A DNA stretch of 64,000 nucleotides, from NCBI GenBank assembly GCA_019633425.1, contig WSUB01000004.1, positions 310,001 to 374,000 on the forward strand. The letters run 5' to 3'. A program made the position numbers and the translations under genes. Positions 22,625-33,899 of the stretch are shown here, piece by piece. The stretch is from Tulasnella sp. 424. Its lineage: Eukaryota > Basidiomycota > Agaricomycetes > Cantharellales > Tulasnellaceae. The notes beneath the pieces are model-generated. The model was not told the origin of the DNA and ran no database searches. It saw nothing but the letters and a program-made list of their open reading frames with translations. The stretch's first letter is position 1. Each line of letters begins with the position of its first letter.

Positions 22625-24383
22625 TCATAGTGTATCCCAAACCCTGCAAGCAACATCCCCCCACCGGCTTCGGCTATCTTTGTATCTCCACTTAGGTAGA
22701 AAAGCGTTGGGAAACATGCGTTTGAACCGTGACACGACGATGTGTGGGTAATTGATCCACGAATACCCAGGATCAAACAATAGTAAGGAGGTACACTGGC
22801 TCCGATCTCTTCCAGAGATGCTCAACGTAGACACGTCCGCCTCAAGCTTCGTCTTGGATCGGGTAGTAGGACGAGGATACGTTGCATCCATGAATATTGC
22901 CAGCTGCTCCAAATGCTCCGATTGGCGGAAGACAGCAAGGTCTTCGAAGTGAAGCAAAGGTCGTTCGGGGAGAATGACATACGGAATTGGCGTCAGATAC
23001 AGGCAACGCAGGTACGGCCAGGACGCCACCATATCCTTTAAAACCCTGTTTTCCAGCCTAGCTGGGTAGGGCCACTCGACGACTAGCTCCTCCAACGCGC
23101 TCAGCCCCAGAAGAGGCTTAATTATCTCTCCAGTAATGAACGACCTGGCGATCCTCGCGACTCTTTCGGGCTTTTGGTAGAGGTCCTTCATCTTCGCATC
23201 ACCTTCGATGAAGTTGTAAAAGGAGGGTGGAGGGTGGATGTGGAGAATGCGTAGCTCGGGCCAACGATCTGCAATGATTGCAAAGAGCTCTCGGAGGTGG
23301 TCGGCGGAGTTTCCATTATAGGTCACTTTGAAAGTTGAGAACGTCCCGGAGGTGATGCTCTGTGGATCTTTGAAGAACGGTAGGCTGCGGGAGTTCAAAG
23401 TGATGACCAATTCCTGTAGAGCGGGGAACATTGCTGCTCCTGTCGTCTGGGCTACAAGCAGGGAGGCTTCGAGCATGCCCTCGTACAGGGTGCCAGTAAT
23501 CTCCAGGTACTCGACACGCTCTAGAGTGCTTAAGACAGTTAGGATCTCTGTGCTAGCAAAGTGGCGATCCAGCACGACGCGTCGCAACTGATTGCAGCCG
23601 ACGAGAAAGCTTTGGAGATCGTTCACGCATTCCTCCCCCATTTGATGCCGAGGATCCGCCACTGGTACTTTGCCCATGAAGCGTATCTCCTTGAGTGCTT
23701 TGGCAGGCATCCTCGCTTCGAGTTCTTGAAAGAAGCCCAGTTCGAAGTCCTCTGAGCAGAGGGACAGCCGTTCAATCGAGTCCGAAATGAGGGGTAGACA
23801 GCAGTCTAGATCGTTTGAAGTCCATTCGAGCTCTTTGAGGTTGGAAAATATTTGGTTTATCGGTACTGACGAGTGGAAGGCGAGGGACTGAAAGAACGCT
23901 CGAGGAAGTTGGGGTCGCGGGAAGAAATGAGCTTGCCGGCCGGGGCATAACGTGGTTCGAACTTCGAGTAGTTGTACGTCCTCGTGGTGAGTAACAACTT
24001 CGGAATGGAAGAGCTTGCGGATCTTTGGACTTCGAAGGATGATTTCGCGCCAATCGCGAGGGCAGGGACGACGTATAAACCCCTGGGGACCGACCCGCGA
24101 CCGACCCGAGCCAAGCTTGAAGATAATAAGGTTGTAAAAAAGCACCTTAAGCTCGAGTGGGTCCACGACTTACTGGGACAAGGGGCATTAGATCCCGAGG
24201 AAAGAGGCTTAGCACTGCGTAAAACGGCAGTGCAGTGGATCCGTTCCACAACAGCTCCATTGCTGGACCTCTAAACGCGGTGCAGACTTGAGCACATCGG
24301 GCGAGATCCTGCCAACCGGTTGGACCAGCTAAATCTCCGAAGATTTGGAGGAGGATCTCGGGAATGGCGAGTACGGGGTGCAT
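22625..24383 (-). CDS. F-box protein with leucine-rich C-terminal region
   Basis: Two exons (24383-24174 and 24115-22625), joined over a GTAAGT..CAAG intron, give 566 aa. The N-terminus IPEILLQIFGDLAG...DLARCAQVCTAF...ELLW is an F-box of the kind common in basidiomycetes. The remaining ~500 residues contain irregular leucine-rich stretches (NLKELEWTSNDLDCCLPLI, ALQELVITLNSRSLP, LRCLYLTPIPY) spaced like degenerate LRRs. Such proteins are substrate-recognition parts of SCF ubiquitin ligases, with Skp1 binding the F-box. Large lineage-specific families with unknown targets are usual, so no ortholog is proposed. The GTAAGT donor and in-frame join favour splicing over a frameshift. Confidence 0.78.
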
Positions 24384-24667
24384 GGCTGTTTTTCGGTGAT
24401 GTAGTTGAGCAACTTTGAGTAGGGTACTCCTGCCCTAGTCTCTTCTGGTATTTGTCGCGCTGGTTCCCTTGAATTATGCTTGTTTTCACGACGGTGATGA
24501 GGTGCTCAAACTTTTGTGAGGCGAACCGCAGCGTTCCGGTATCTCAAAGGGAAGCTTTGTTTGTCTACTCCTGACAGGGCGCGTTCTCGACTTAGACTGA
24601 CGCGTCCCGCACCTATTACACCTGCAATCAACCTCCCTACCTCTATCCAACCGCCGATTCATCAACA
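24384..24667. promoter_or_regulatory. Divergent promoter F-box gene / PRE8
   Basis: 283 bp between the starts of the two divergent genes. No specific element is claimed. Confidence 0.4.
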
Positions 24668-25806
24668 ATGAGCTCTGCAGCAGGCGGTGGTGGTGCTTAT
24701 AGGTATGCTTGCATCCAGCGTTAAGCGACACGCTGACCAACTGGCATTGTAATGCAGCTTCTCGTTGACGACGTTCTCTCCGAGCGGAAAGGTAGGCTTT
24801 GAGGCTATTTATCTGTCCGAATACAAGGAATCATGATCTAAGCTGTCAAATCCTCCGTCAGCTCGTCCAAATTGAACATGCTCTTGCTGCCGTGGCCCAA
24901 GGCACGACCAGTCTTGGAATTAAAGGTATCAACCCCGCAGCTCTTGGCACTCCATGATCCATTCAGCTGACTTGCGACGGGGCATTAAAGCTACGAATGG
25001 GATTGTAATAGCTACGGAGAAAAAGTCGTCGTCCATACTCATCGATGATAGTATGATCGAGAAAGTCGCCGTCATTTGCCCTAATATCGGTAAGCGCCCG
25101 CACGCTCGGAGGATCGGCCTTCGCATTAACACTACGCTTGTCCTCAGGCATCGTATATTCGGGCATGGGCCCAGACTTCCGGGTGCTTGTCACCAAGGCA
25201 CGCAAAACTGCTCAAGCGTACTGGAAGCTGTATGGCGAGTACCCTCCAACCCGAGTCCTGACGCAGGATATTGCCACTGTGATGCAGGAAGCTACCCAAT
25301 CCGGGTGAGTATTTCCCCCTTGAAATGTTCCAGTATGGAATGAATTCTGATGGTGCGAGAGTGTAGTGGTGTGCGACCATTCGGAGTTTCCCTTCTCGTG
25401 GCTGGATGGGACAAGGTCCGGGGACCATCACTGTATCAGGTTGATCCTTCGGGATCCTTCTGGGCATGGAAAGCTAGCGCGATAGGGAAGAATATGATCA
25501 ACGCAAAGACATTCTTAGAAAAGCGGTACGTCGCCCTCTACAAACATACCGTGAGGCTCTGATGTAACCTGATGCAATTATGATCTATCCAGGTATAATG
25601 ATGATATATCATTAGAGGACGCCATTCATACTGCCCTCCTGACGCTCAAAGAAGGCTTTGAAGGCCAAATGACGGAAAAGACCATTGAAATCGGCGTCGT
25701 CACCGTCCCATCACCAGAAGACTTGGTGGCTGCTCCTGGAGAACGTATAAAACCAGTGTTTAGGAAGTTGACCGAGGAGGAAGTGAGGGACTATCTCGCT
25801 CTGTGA
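24668..25806 (+). CDS. PRE8: 20S proteasome subunit alpha-2
   Basis: Seven exons (24668-24702, 24758-24791, 24862-24925, 24991-25089, 25148-25304, 25367-25525, 25593-25806) give 253 aa. The alpha-type signature [20 protein letters not shown] is assembled across the first three exons. [52 protein letters not shown] and [15 protein letters not shown] identify alpha-2 (Pre8/PSMA2). It forms part of the outer ring that gates the catalytic chamber. There is no propeptide, as expected for alpha subunits. Confidence 0.95.
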
Positions 25807-26041
25807 TGTTATTTCCGTTGTAATGCATTTGTAATGTCAATCTTGACTCTCTGAGAAGACGTACGTCGGTAACCGAAATAGCATTCAAGCATCAATTAAA
25901 CGAAAAACAAAAACATGCAATAGATAAGAAAATATATTATAAGAATGATGTATCAATACCGATAAACCCAACACAGTCTCTGGTCCTGTCCGGACCTGCC
26001 GGGAGGGCGGTCGAGGCGACGGTCAGCTCGTGCCCGTACTT

Positions 26042-26692
26042 TTATGACGATGGCAAGGCGGCTTCTGCGTCCCTGTTTCTGTTTCTGGGACCGAAGGTAA
26101 ATCGGGAGGCTCGACGGGTGTTGTTTCCGCTCCTGCCGCCGGTGGTCCACTCTTCCTGTACAACTTCCACAGCGATCTCCAGAGGGGAGCCTGGTTCTAG
26201 AGAGTTGGTCGAATCGCGATTCTTTGGCTTCTTTGGGTGAATGAAGTCGCCGACGAGGTTGTCCAACACGTCCTCCGTCTCATTAGGTGCGAAGAACCCA
26301 CAAAGCTTGCGAGTGAAGGCCGACGTAGACTTTTCTCGTCGAATGGTTTGCGGTGGCCCGGAGAGAGGAGAAGACGGAGAAGGAGGAGAAGGAGGGCCTG
26401 CGTGGCGAGTGAGAGAGTAGTGTGGCGGTCTAGCTGGGCTGTATGCGGGCGGAGGGGTGGACTGCCAGTCGTCGCAGCTGACGTAGGAGATTCCAGATTC
26501 GGAGGAGGATGACACACGGCCACCCTCAGGAGCGAGGGATGGTCTTGACATTTGAGAGCCGTGTGGAGATGGGGATCGACCTTCATTAGCCAAGGCGACG
26601 ATGCGCTGTGAAAGGCGGTCAGCACGGCATCCCATGACGTCAATGAGGTTCAAACTAACCTGGTTCAGTTGCGATGTCCTTGAGTCAGTCAT
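26042..26692 (-). CDS. Pro/Ser-rich protein of unknown function
   Basis: The reading frame is open for 216 codons, but a 54-nt intron (26659-26606, GTTAGT..CACAG, with GCTGAC branch point) very likely joins MTDSRTSQLNQ directly to RIVALANEG, giving 198 aa. The protein has a proline-rich centre (SPPSPSSPLSGPPQ), a possible small folded part (FTRKLCGFFAPNETEDVLDNLVGDFIHP) and a basic C-terminus. I do not recognise it. Because the intron length is a multiple of three, retention would also be translatable. The gene is convergent with PRE8 (235 bp between stops). Confidence 0.55.
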   Translation of the reverse strand: MTDSRTSQLNQVSLNLIDVMGCRADRLSQRIVALANEGRSPSPHGSQMSRPSLAPEGGRVSSSSESGISYVSCDDWQSTPPPAYSPARPPHYSLTRHAGPPSPPSPSSPLSGPPQTIRREKSTSAFTRKLCGFFAPNETEDVLDNLVGDFIHPKKPKNRDSTNSLEPGSPLEIAVEVVQEEWTTGGRSGNNTRRASRFTFGPRNRNRDAEAALPSS

Positions 26693-27367
26693 AATGTATC
26701 TGGTACAAGAATAGGTTTTGTTTGGTAGATGGAGAAGTAGGGGAGTGTTGACAAAGCGGGCGTTTGTGAGGATGCTGCTTGGAGGGGATGTGAATCATCC
26801 GGCCTCCGACAGTTCAACGGATTTTTATACGTCCTCTCTCTAAGCCTTTGAAATCGCCAAAAGAACAATATTCGAGTGGGGGTCGAAGGCAAAATGGGAG
26901 GTGGGCCACAGTCGGCGAACGCCTGAGCAAATTGCACAGACGCCTTCGGTGATTAGCGGGTCGTAACACAATTGAAGCAAAGGGACGTCCAGAACGGTCA
27001 ACCAAAAAATGGGCAGAAAAGAAAGAAGCTAGAGGCGTTGAATGGCAAGGGATTGTTGTTGCGCTTTATGCAGAGGCCAGGGGAACTAGAAGGGCTTGGC
27101 TGGACCAGGAGAATACCGCACGCTGGGTGGCAAGTGCCCCCTAATCAGGGATCAATAGCGAGGCGAACTGTGGACAATGGAGGGAACAATGCTCCGTCCA
27201 AAAACGTTGGCCAGTTTCGCTGCTTCATTAGCATGCGTGATGGAGTGTCGAGTTCTTTGGCAGATCGGCGTGGGGGAATGGTCAAAACAAACGCGTGAAG
27301 TCTCACGGCTCGGATTACATACTCGTTCTACTTCCTCTCTGGACTGGACTTTCGTGCCGCCTCCCAC
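26693..27367. promoter_or_regulatory. Divergent promoter region, 675 bp
   Basis: It separates the Pro/Ser-rich gene from the Sld7-like gene. It holds only short frames without similarity. Confidence 0.4.
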
Positions 27368-29099
27368 ATGACAACTGTCCAATCTCAGCTTGCAATTACA
27401 CGACCGCTAGAACATGACGCTACTAGTCTCCCTGTAATATCTGTCATCGAGCCCACGCCCCTCAAGTCTCTCCAAAACAAACACCTCACGAATCTCAATA
27501 ACAACCCAACCCCAACCTCCTCAAGGCATTCACAATCACCTAGATTACTTTATACTGGCTCCTTGATACTTGACGACCGAAATGTTGGCATATCCCTTGA
27601 TGGTACGGCTCCCGTTCGAACGAGTGGGGGTAATGTTTTTGTTAACACCTGGTGTTGTTTACAGGCATCTGTTTCGTCGCGCTTCCACCTCCGACCTCAC
27701 CGACCGCGTTCTTAAGCAGTCCTCTTCCCCTCGCTTTGGAAACGATGCGCGGGAGACCTTCACTGCGTGTCATCTCTGTTCTACCCCTCGCTTCGGTTCA
27801 AGCACGTCTGGACGACTCCGCAGACATTAGACTCTACTGGCACCCTGACGCGTACCTCGCGCATGAGTTCTTCATCAAATCGCTGTGGAAAGCTGGCGGT
27901 TGGGACTCGGAGGGAAGGTCTAACCAATGTCTGAAGGTCGCGTTGGGGGACGAAGGTACGTTGCACAAAGTTTACCTGCAAAGTAATTTGCTTACAACAG
28001 CCTTGCTCCAGGTATTGCCGAAGAGAATGAGATCATCATTTATGGGCAGAGCCTTGGATGGCAGTCATCTGTTCGATTTTGCGTTACTCGTCTGCTTCCA
28101 CAAGTAACGAATCCCCTGCGACGGCTCCCTCGACCAGACGATCCCAGGCCCCGGCGTGCGTAATATCACACCAACCTCATCCTTCTCCTAAAACTCATGA
28201 AATATTGTCCACAGAGCCTCCCACTGTATTCGCATCTCCCGGGCGCAAAGGAGGCAAACGAATGCTCCGCCCAAATTCCCCAGAGAAGGACGACGATCGC
28301 CTCCGAAAGAAGGGACGGATACTTTCCAACTCTGGGGTCTCCGCCAGCCAGATGAAGCGGGCACGCACGACCTCTGCTCTTCCATTTAGAGGAGGGTCGT
28401 TGCCTTCATTCTCCCTTGCCGTGTCCCGTAAAGGAGTTGGTCCCCCTTCATCCAGTTTCAGTAACCTCGGCTCCAACTTAGGACCACCGTCCGGCTCATC
28501 GTCGCAGTTTTCTAGTAGACGAGGTTCGGGAGAGAGTCTGAGCAGGACACACAGCCGGACGAGCAGTATGTCCAGCGTCATGCTCGATGATGACGACGTC
28601 TTCAAGGCACCCGAGCCCGTCACCAACAATCGAGATCCATTCTCCGCAGCTCCTTTACGCAGAACTGAGAGCAGTGCTTCGTTGATGAGCTTAGGCATGT
28701 CGCAGGAGACATTGTTGGTGTCTGTCGATCAATCTGAACTGGAACAACTAAATAAAAATGTGAGGGACCGTAGCTCCAGTGCATTGATTGGCTACTGACA
28801 TTTTGATCTCCTCACCCAAAGGTCATAAAGAAGTGTTCCAAGGATATTCTGGTGAAGCGGGGCTACCCAGCTGAGCATCCAGAGCATAAGGAGTTATGGA
28901 ACTGGGTGCAGCGCGGTGTTGCATTTGCTATGGTATGCTTCAGGATCCAAAGAAGATAAAGATCTTTCTTTAACATTGAGCTTTGTCGTTGCAGAGAAAG
29001 TCGATCAAATCCATGAGACTTGAGCGGAATCAGGTTCAAGCCCTCGTCACGAAGCACGTAGACATGTATACCGACCCAATACCCCACATGCCTCTCTGA
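27368..29099 (+). CDS. Probable Sld7-like DNA replication initiation protein
   Basis: Six exons (27368-27602, 27665-27955, 28012-28155, 28215-28759, 28822-28932, 28995-29099) give 476 aa in one frame. Near the N-terminus RLLYTGSLILDDRNVGISLDG resembles the opening beta-strands of Sld7. The C-terminus (NKNVIKKCSKDILVKRG, then HPEHKELWNWVQRGVAFAMR, then VTKHVDMY) matches the helical Sld7 C-terminal domain pattern: N..I.K....L..RG......L......FA.R. The middle is Ser/Arg-rich and basic (GRKGGKRM, RLRKKGR), with possible CDK sites. In yeast Sld7 binds Sld3 and promotes origin firing; the animal counterpart is MTBP. Similarity is weak and from memory, so the call is tentative; the gene model itself is solid. 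Confidence 0.5.
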
Positions 29100-29226
29100 G
29101 GAGCATAGAACCCTTGTATTACTTCTTGGTGTGTATGAGTACCGCGTGTTGGATGTATTTCGAGCATGCTTTCCGAGTGGTTGAGTGACGCCGACGACCA
29201 ACACCGCCGTCTCACGGTCGCTTGCC

Positions 29227-30823
29227 ATGGCCCCGTCTCCTCCACCACCAATCCGGATCCTGCGGTCTCATGCCGCACAAATTAATGCAGTTAGCTTCTC
29301 TCCGCTTGATCTCGAAGGGAAGACAAATGAACGGTTATACACTGGTGACGCAGACGGCTTGGTAGTTGTCACCTCAACACGCACCTTTCGAGCTTTAGCG
29401 TCATGGAAGGCACACAACAATGGCCTCCTTGGAGTGCAGGAATGGGAAGATTCCATTATCACGTATGTTATTTCGTCCAGGCAGTTATTCGCGTCACTCG
29501 CTCAACTTGCGATGGCGAAGTCATGGTCGCGACAACAAACTGCATGTCTGGGAGAGAGTCGTTGCTCCACTCTCAGTTGCAGATATGGCCGGCCCAGAGC
29601 TAAGCACTACTGGACCACCGCTGCGCTACTCTTTGGACGTCAACGCTTTAAATTTTTGTCGCTTCTCCTTGCTACCTGAAGCAAGCGAGGGCGGGGAAAG
29701 CCGCGCTTTCGTGGCCGTACCGAACCTGGTAGACTCAGCCTTGGTGAGTAGACGTCCTTCATTGCTTATCGCAGCAGCAGGGTGGATTTTTATTGATATA
29801 CGTCTCCTTCAGGTCGATATATGGCGGATACCACAGAAGGACCGCATCCATGCGGCCATCGGCACAACGGCTGGCCCGAAGCTTGTTGACCCATGGCCTA
29901 GCGGAGAAGGCCCTGGCAAGACAGGAAAGTTTAATTGCATTAGATTCTTTGCCTCTGCTCTTACAGGTTCCATATACAGGCTCTGTCATGTCACTTCGAC
30001 TGTTTAACGTGCCGCACCCGTCGCGCAGTTCTGCGTCGCAACTCCGAGTTGTGACTGCGTATGAAAATGGAGGTTTGTGCCTCTGGGCGAGAACTGAAGT
30101 TGAAAAGGAGACGTCGGTGCAGGGTAGAGGCTGGGAAGCATTGTGGCAAATGAAGGTTCATGCGGAAGCAAGTGCGTTTGCAACCTTGATCGCATCCACC
30201 AAAGCCCTTTTTTGACACTCACTCGCTTCTAGTATTTGCCTTGGATATCTCGTCATCGGCGTCTTTTGCGATCACCGCGTCAGCAGATAACTTGCTTGTT
30301 CGCTATGACCTGCAGGTGCTTCCTTCAGACGTGTTGGTGCGCAATTCATTGAACTGACCCTCCTGGCACACAGGAAAACGAGGAAAACACTCAAGGACGA
30401 ACGACTACTCTCATCAACCGGACAAAGCATCCCGGGAATGGTACCCTTGCAGTCAGTCCTGATGGCCGGGTTTGCGCTGTCGGCGGATGGGACGGAAAGT
30501 AGGTCAACAGGAGACTAAGGCTGAACAACGCATGCTTATGATCATCCTGTCGCTCCTGAATCAGGATACGGCTATATTCTACTAAAAGCTTCAAGCCTCT
30601 CGGTTCGCTAGACTACCACAAGGGCGTGTTGCAATCCGTTGCGTTTGCGTACCCGGACTCCGCATCCCTGTCGCTATCTAATGAGAACGAAGACGAAGAC
30701 GAGTTCGGACCTGAGGAGAAAGAAAAAAGGTCAAGGTGGCTTGGAAGTGCAGGAGTAGATAAGCGAGTTGCAATTTGGGAGTTGATGGACTTTACGAGCG
30801 GCGGTGGTGGAACCAAGAAGTAA
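29227..30823 (+). CDS. ASA1: ASTRA-complex WD40 protein Asa1
   Basis: Seven exons (29227-29462, 29521-29743, 29813-29915, 29980-30171, 30233-30315, 30374-30498, 30565-30823) encode 406 aa. WD40-type repeats are recognisable: PIRILRSHAAQINAVSFS, RLYTGDADGLV.V, ALASWKAHNNGLLGV, HGRDNKLHVWER, VVTAYENGGLCLW, FAITASADNLLVRYD, LAVSPDGRVCAVGGWDGKIRLYS, WLGSAGVDKRVAIWEL. The start PPPPIRILRSH and overall length fit Asa1, which works with Tra1/TTT in assembling PIK-related kinases. Intron 3 is unusual: the only join that keeps frame uses a GC donor (CTG|GCAAGA at 29916) with the acceptor at 29979. The start lies 127 bp after the Sld7-like stop; the two genes are head-to-tail. Confidence 0.78.
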
Positions 30824-30897
30824 GTAAGTATTGCACGTATACTCCTCCATACCACCAATTACGTAAGCGAAAGAGTAAACGATAGGCTCTACATCCT

Positions 30898-32840
30898 TTA
30901 ATGCTCGCAGAAATTGAATTCGGAAGCAAAATAGTTCGTATCCTGGGTTCCCACAAACGCTGTCCTCTCGTCCATCAACTCGAGTCGATACTTCTTGGCT
31001 TCCTCCAACGTCATCAAATTAGGTACCTGGCGTGTGATCTCTCGCATGATCTCTGCTGGTAACCTTCTGAAAAGCGACGTTTCGGGGGCTTGTTGCATGG
31101 CGAGCTGGTACCACTCAGCTTGTTGGGGCGGAATGTCTATAGTGCTGAACCGAGGGTGTTCCGGATCGAGGAGGAATAGAGCCAGGATCTTGCGGTGCCC
31201 TGGTTTGGTCTCGTCTTCGAGCCAGAATGGAGCGACTTTATGCTGGTAGATGTTTGGGAAGGCGAGACATCTGCCTGCGGGAGTGGGAGTTGCGCCTACG
31301 ATTTGGTTTGCAGGTCCATTGCTATTATTCAAGACCAAGGTCTATCATAAATCGATCGTATTCAGTAGTAAAGAACGACTAACCGTTCCAGTCCCCATAC
31401 TCTCTGAACGCCAACATTATCGTCTTGGTTATATGGAATGTCGGCTGCTGTGACGACGCTGCGGAATTGAAGTTCGCTTTCGGAGATGTTTTCAGAGTCG
31501 TAGTAGTAAATCCCCGAGGCAATGATCCTCTCGTTTGCCATTCCTTCGACGTGCCACGAGCCGCCTGGGTAGACGGGTTTCTCGGGCGTCTGAAAGCAAG
31601 AGTTATTATGCACTGGATTGAATTCGGTCAGGTGGTCCACTTCCCACTCACCAAGTGAATGTTGGCCAGCTTGACAATTAGCTGTACCTCTTGACCTCGG
31701 ATCGTGTAAGGTTTGGATCGTAAAGAAATGTCTCCTGTATAACCATTTCCAGGAACCGTTGGCATAGTCATCGGTCTCTGCCATTTCCAGTTTTCTACCC
31801 GAATATTGTAGTCGTCATTGGTTTCATCTGGCATTTGCTCTGGCTCATCTTCCTCGCCATCTTCATAGGCGTATTCATCGCTGATGCGGATGTTCAGTGA
31901 CTGGCCGTAGCAAACCAAATCTGTCAAAACGCGATCAAAGAGGAAGGAGAACCGAGCGACGAGCGCTTCAATGACCGAGTAGAGTTCTGTATGTGAAGGG
32001 TGGAGGTTGTTGATGTAGGAGACCGCTTTCGCGGAGCTTCCATCCTCGGCAATTTTGAAATCTGTTGATAGCCACGCGAACTTCCTGGAGAAGGACCAGT
32101 CTTCGCCTGGTGTTGTGTTTGGATTGGGCGCGATGAGAGTTTGGAAGCTCGCTAATTCACGCTCCTCGGGTTTGGTCCCTTCGGGATATCTAAGAGTCCT
32201 TCCGTAGACGATTGGGTAGAGTGAGGGATGAAGGAGGTCGAGAACCTGTCCGTCGGATCTGGGGTGCCAGTCCTTCTGGTCTTCCGGGACGTCCTCTAGG
32301 GCTTTGACGGCTGCCTTCAGTCTGTCGCGTAACTCTTGTGGGACGAGACTATCGGACTCGTAGATGCGAGTGTAACAGGATTGCTAAAAATCACAGTGAT
32401 CAGGGCAAGAAAAAACTCGGAAGATTCTAGCAGACATTACCTGAATGCCGGTTTTTTCGTCCCTCATCTTCTCATAACCAGCTATTCAACGGGATCAGCT
32501 TGAGTACTCATTCAGGTAGTATGTCGATGACCTACCGAGCTCGTCCAGAATATAATCGACTTCGGGCTCAAGCAGCATTTCGCCGCTCACGGGGGTTTCA
32601 AGTGCTTCAGTCTTCCATTTACTGCGAATTGTCCCGTCCTTGTATTTGGTCCACCAGGACGGTTTAGATCGTATGTGATATGACATAGCTTGCAGCTGGA
32701 GGTCCCGAATCTATAATGCATGGGCCATAAGGGTACTCAGAAGGATGTGCATGTTGGAGGCCTGCTTCGCGGCTTACTGTTAGAGGTGACTGGGCAGTCG
32801 ATTCGGGCTGGCCCCATGGTACGGGAAGGTCGTCGGCCAT
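30898..32840 (-). CDS. DUF4246 protein, probable 2-oxoglutarate/iron oxygenase fold
   Basis: Six exons (32840-32778, 32710-32536, 32481-32441, 32383-31652, 31589-31380, 31341-30898) give 554 aa. Family landmarks are present in order: LTIRDLQLQAMSYHIRSKP, VLDLLHPSLYPIVYGRT, FSRKFAWLSTDF, AVSYINNLHPSH, GSWHVEGMANERI, GRCLAFPNIYQHKVAPF and GHRKILALFLLDP. The H-x-E in SWHVEG, the distant H of IYQHKV and the Arg of HRKI fit the metal- and co-substrate-binding set of 2OG-Fe(II) oxygenases, though DUF4246 has no proven reaction that I know of. The stop is only 74 bp from that of ASA1, so the convergent transcripts probably overlap. The donor of intron 5 (TTA|GTCGTT) is weak but is the only in-frame choice. 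Confidence 0.8.
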
Positions 32841-33124
32841 TGTCGTGTGGTTTAATACGATGAAGAACCGGGGGTGAGCTTGCGAGAGATGTGGATGAAC
32901 ACAGAGGACGCGATGGGGCTTTGACACCGTCCACGTGCTCCGGGTGGGTTTTACTTGCTGCCCACAATTCAGCTCTGCTTACACATTGACTCGGAATTTG
33001 CTAACTGCACGCATTTGATACGTAATTCCGCAGCTTACCGGCCTGTGCCAAGGACGGCTCCTCAGGTTTCTTTGCTCGAGTTTGTTACGGTCTACATTCC
33101 CACATTCGGCCACAGCGAACCTCG
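32841..33124. promoter_or_regulatory. Divergent promoter; left edge of segmental duplication A
   Basis: The first ~55 bp belong only to the DUF4246 promoter. From about 32898 rightwards the sequence matches copy B from about 42556 (shared GGGCTTTGACACYGTCCACG and ACGCATTTGATACGTA). Confidence 0.6.
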
Positions 33125-33719
33125 ATGGACTCGTTGGCGCCCCCGCTTCGACGTCGTCCATTTCGCTATGCTTTCCATATCCTGTCTGGTCTTGCAATGA
33201 CCTCTCTTGCTTTACATATCATCAATCAACGCGACGCTCACCGGACAGACCGTTTTCATCTCGCCACCAAAACAACCATTCTGGAAGAGTTGCTCGGTCG
33301 CATCCGGAGTGGTGATCCAAGCTTGACCTTGGACGAAGTCAACAAGGCCATGAAGCTCGCTGAAACGCATACCCTTAGCGTTCAGTCTCTCGACAAGGAG
33401 AAGGCTCAAGAGACCACTTCATGGCGCGATACTATTTTCGGCAAGAAGCGGGATCCTCGCACGGACGAAAAAGAGCTCGAAGATGCTAAGAAACTGTGGG
33501 AACAAGGTGGGTAACTGACTATATCGGTATGTCCTTGCAAGTCTGAGAACCTCTACTTTGTCTCCAGCGTTGGCCGAGACTCCGGGAAAACAAGTACCAG
33601 CTCCTGAACAACAGACACCTTCACCTGTTACTGGGCCGACGGTATCATCACCTCCACCACACTATTCGGAAGTACTAGCTCAAACGCCCAAGAAATCCGG
33701 GAAAGTGGTCTTCTACTAA
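33125..33719 (+). CDS. Small single-pass membrane protein, unknown function (copy A, intact)
   Basis: Two exons (33125-33506, 33568-33719) encode 177 aa. A basic N-terminus (RRRPFR) precedes one hydrophobic segment (about residues 15-33, AFHILSGLAMTSLALHI), compatible with a mitochondrial or ER membrane anchor. A hydrophilic, helix-prone region and a Pro-rich tail ending PKKSGKVVFY follow. I do not recognise the family. Its duplicate at 42786 has lost start, frame and acceptor, so this copy is presumably the working one. Confidence 0.65.
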
Positions 33720-33899
33720 AAGCCTATGCTTTGGACTCCGTTCGAATGCGTCACCCTTTCCATATACCATATTTTCATAATACCATAAGTCCAATAGAGT
33801 ATGCGTAAAAGACTTCACCCAATCTTAAGCTTCAGCCTCTGACATTACCTCACGTAGTTGTCCATTATCCAACCTCGTCCTCGGCACGACGACCAATCA

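Noticed and set aside
24147..24166. Apparent frameshift splitting the F-box gene
   Set aside because: A GTAAGT donor at 24173 and CAAG acceptor at 24116 restore the frame, so it is an intron.
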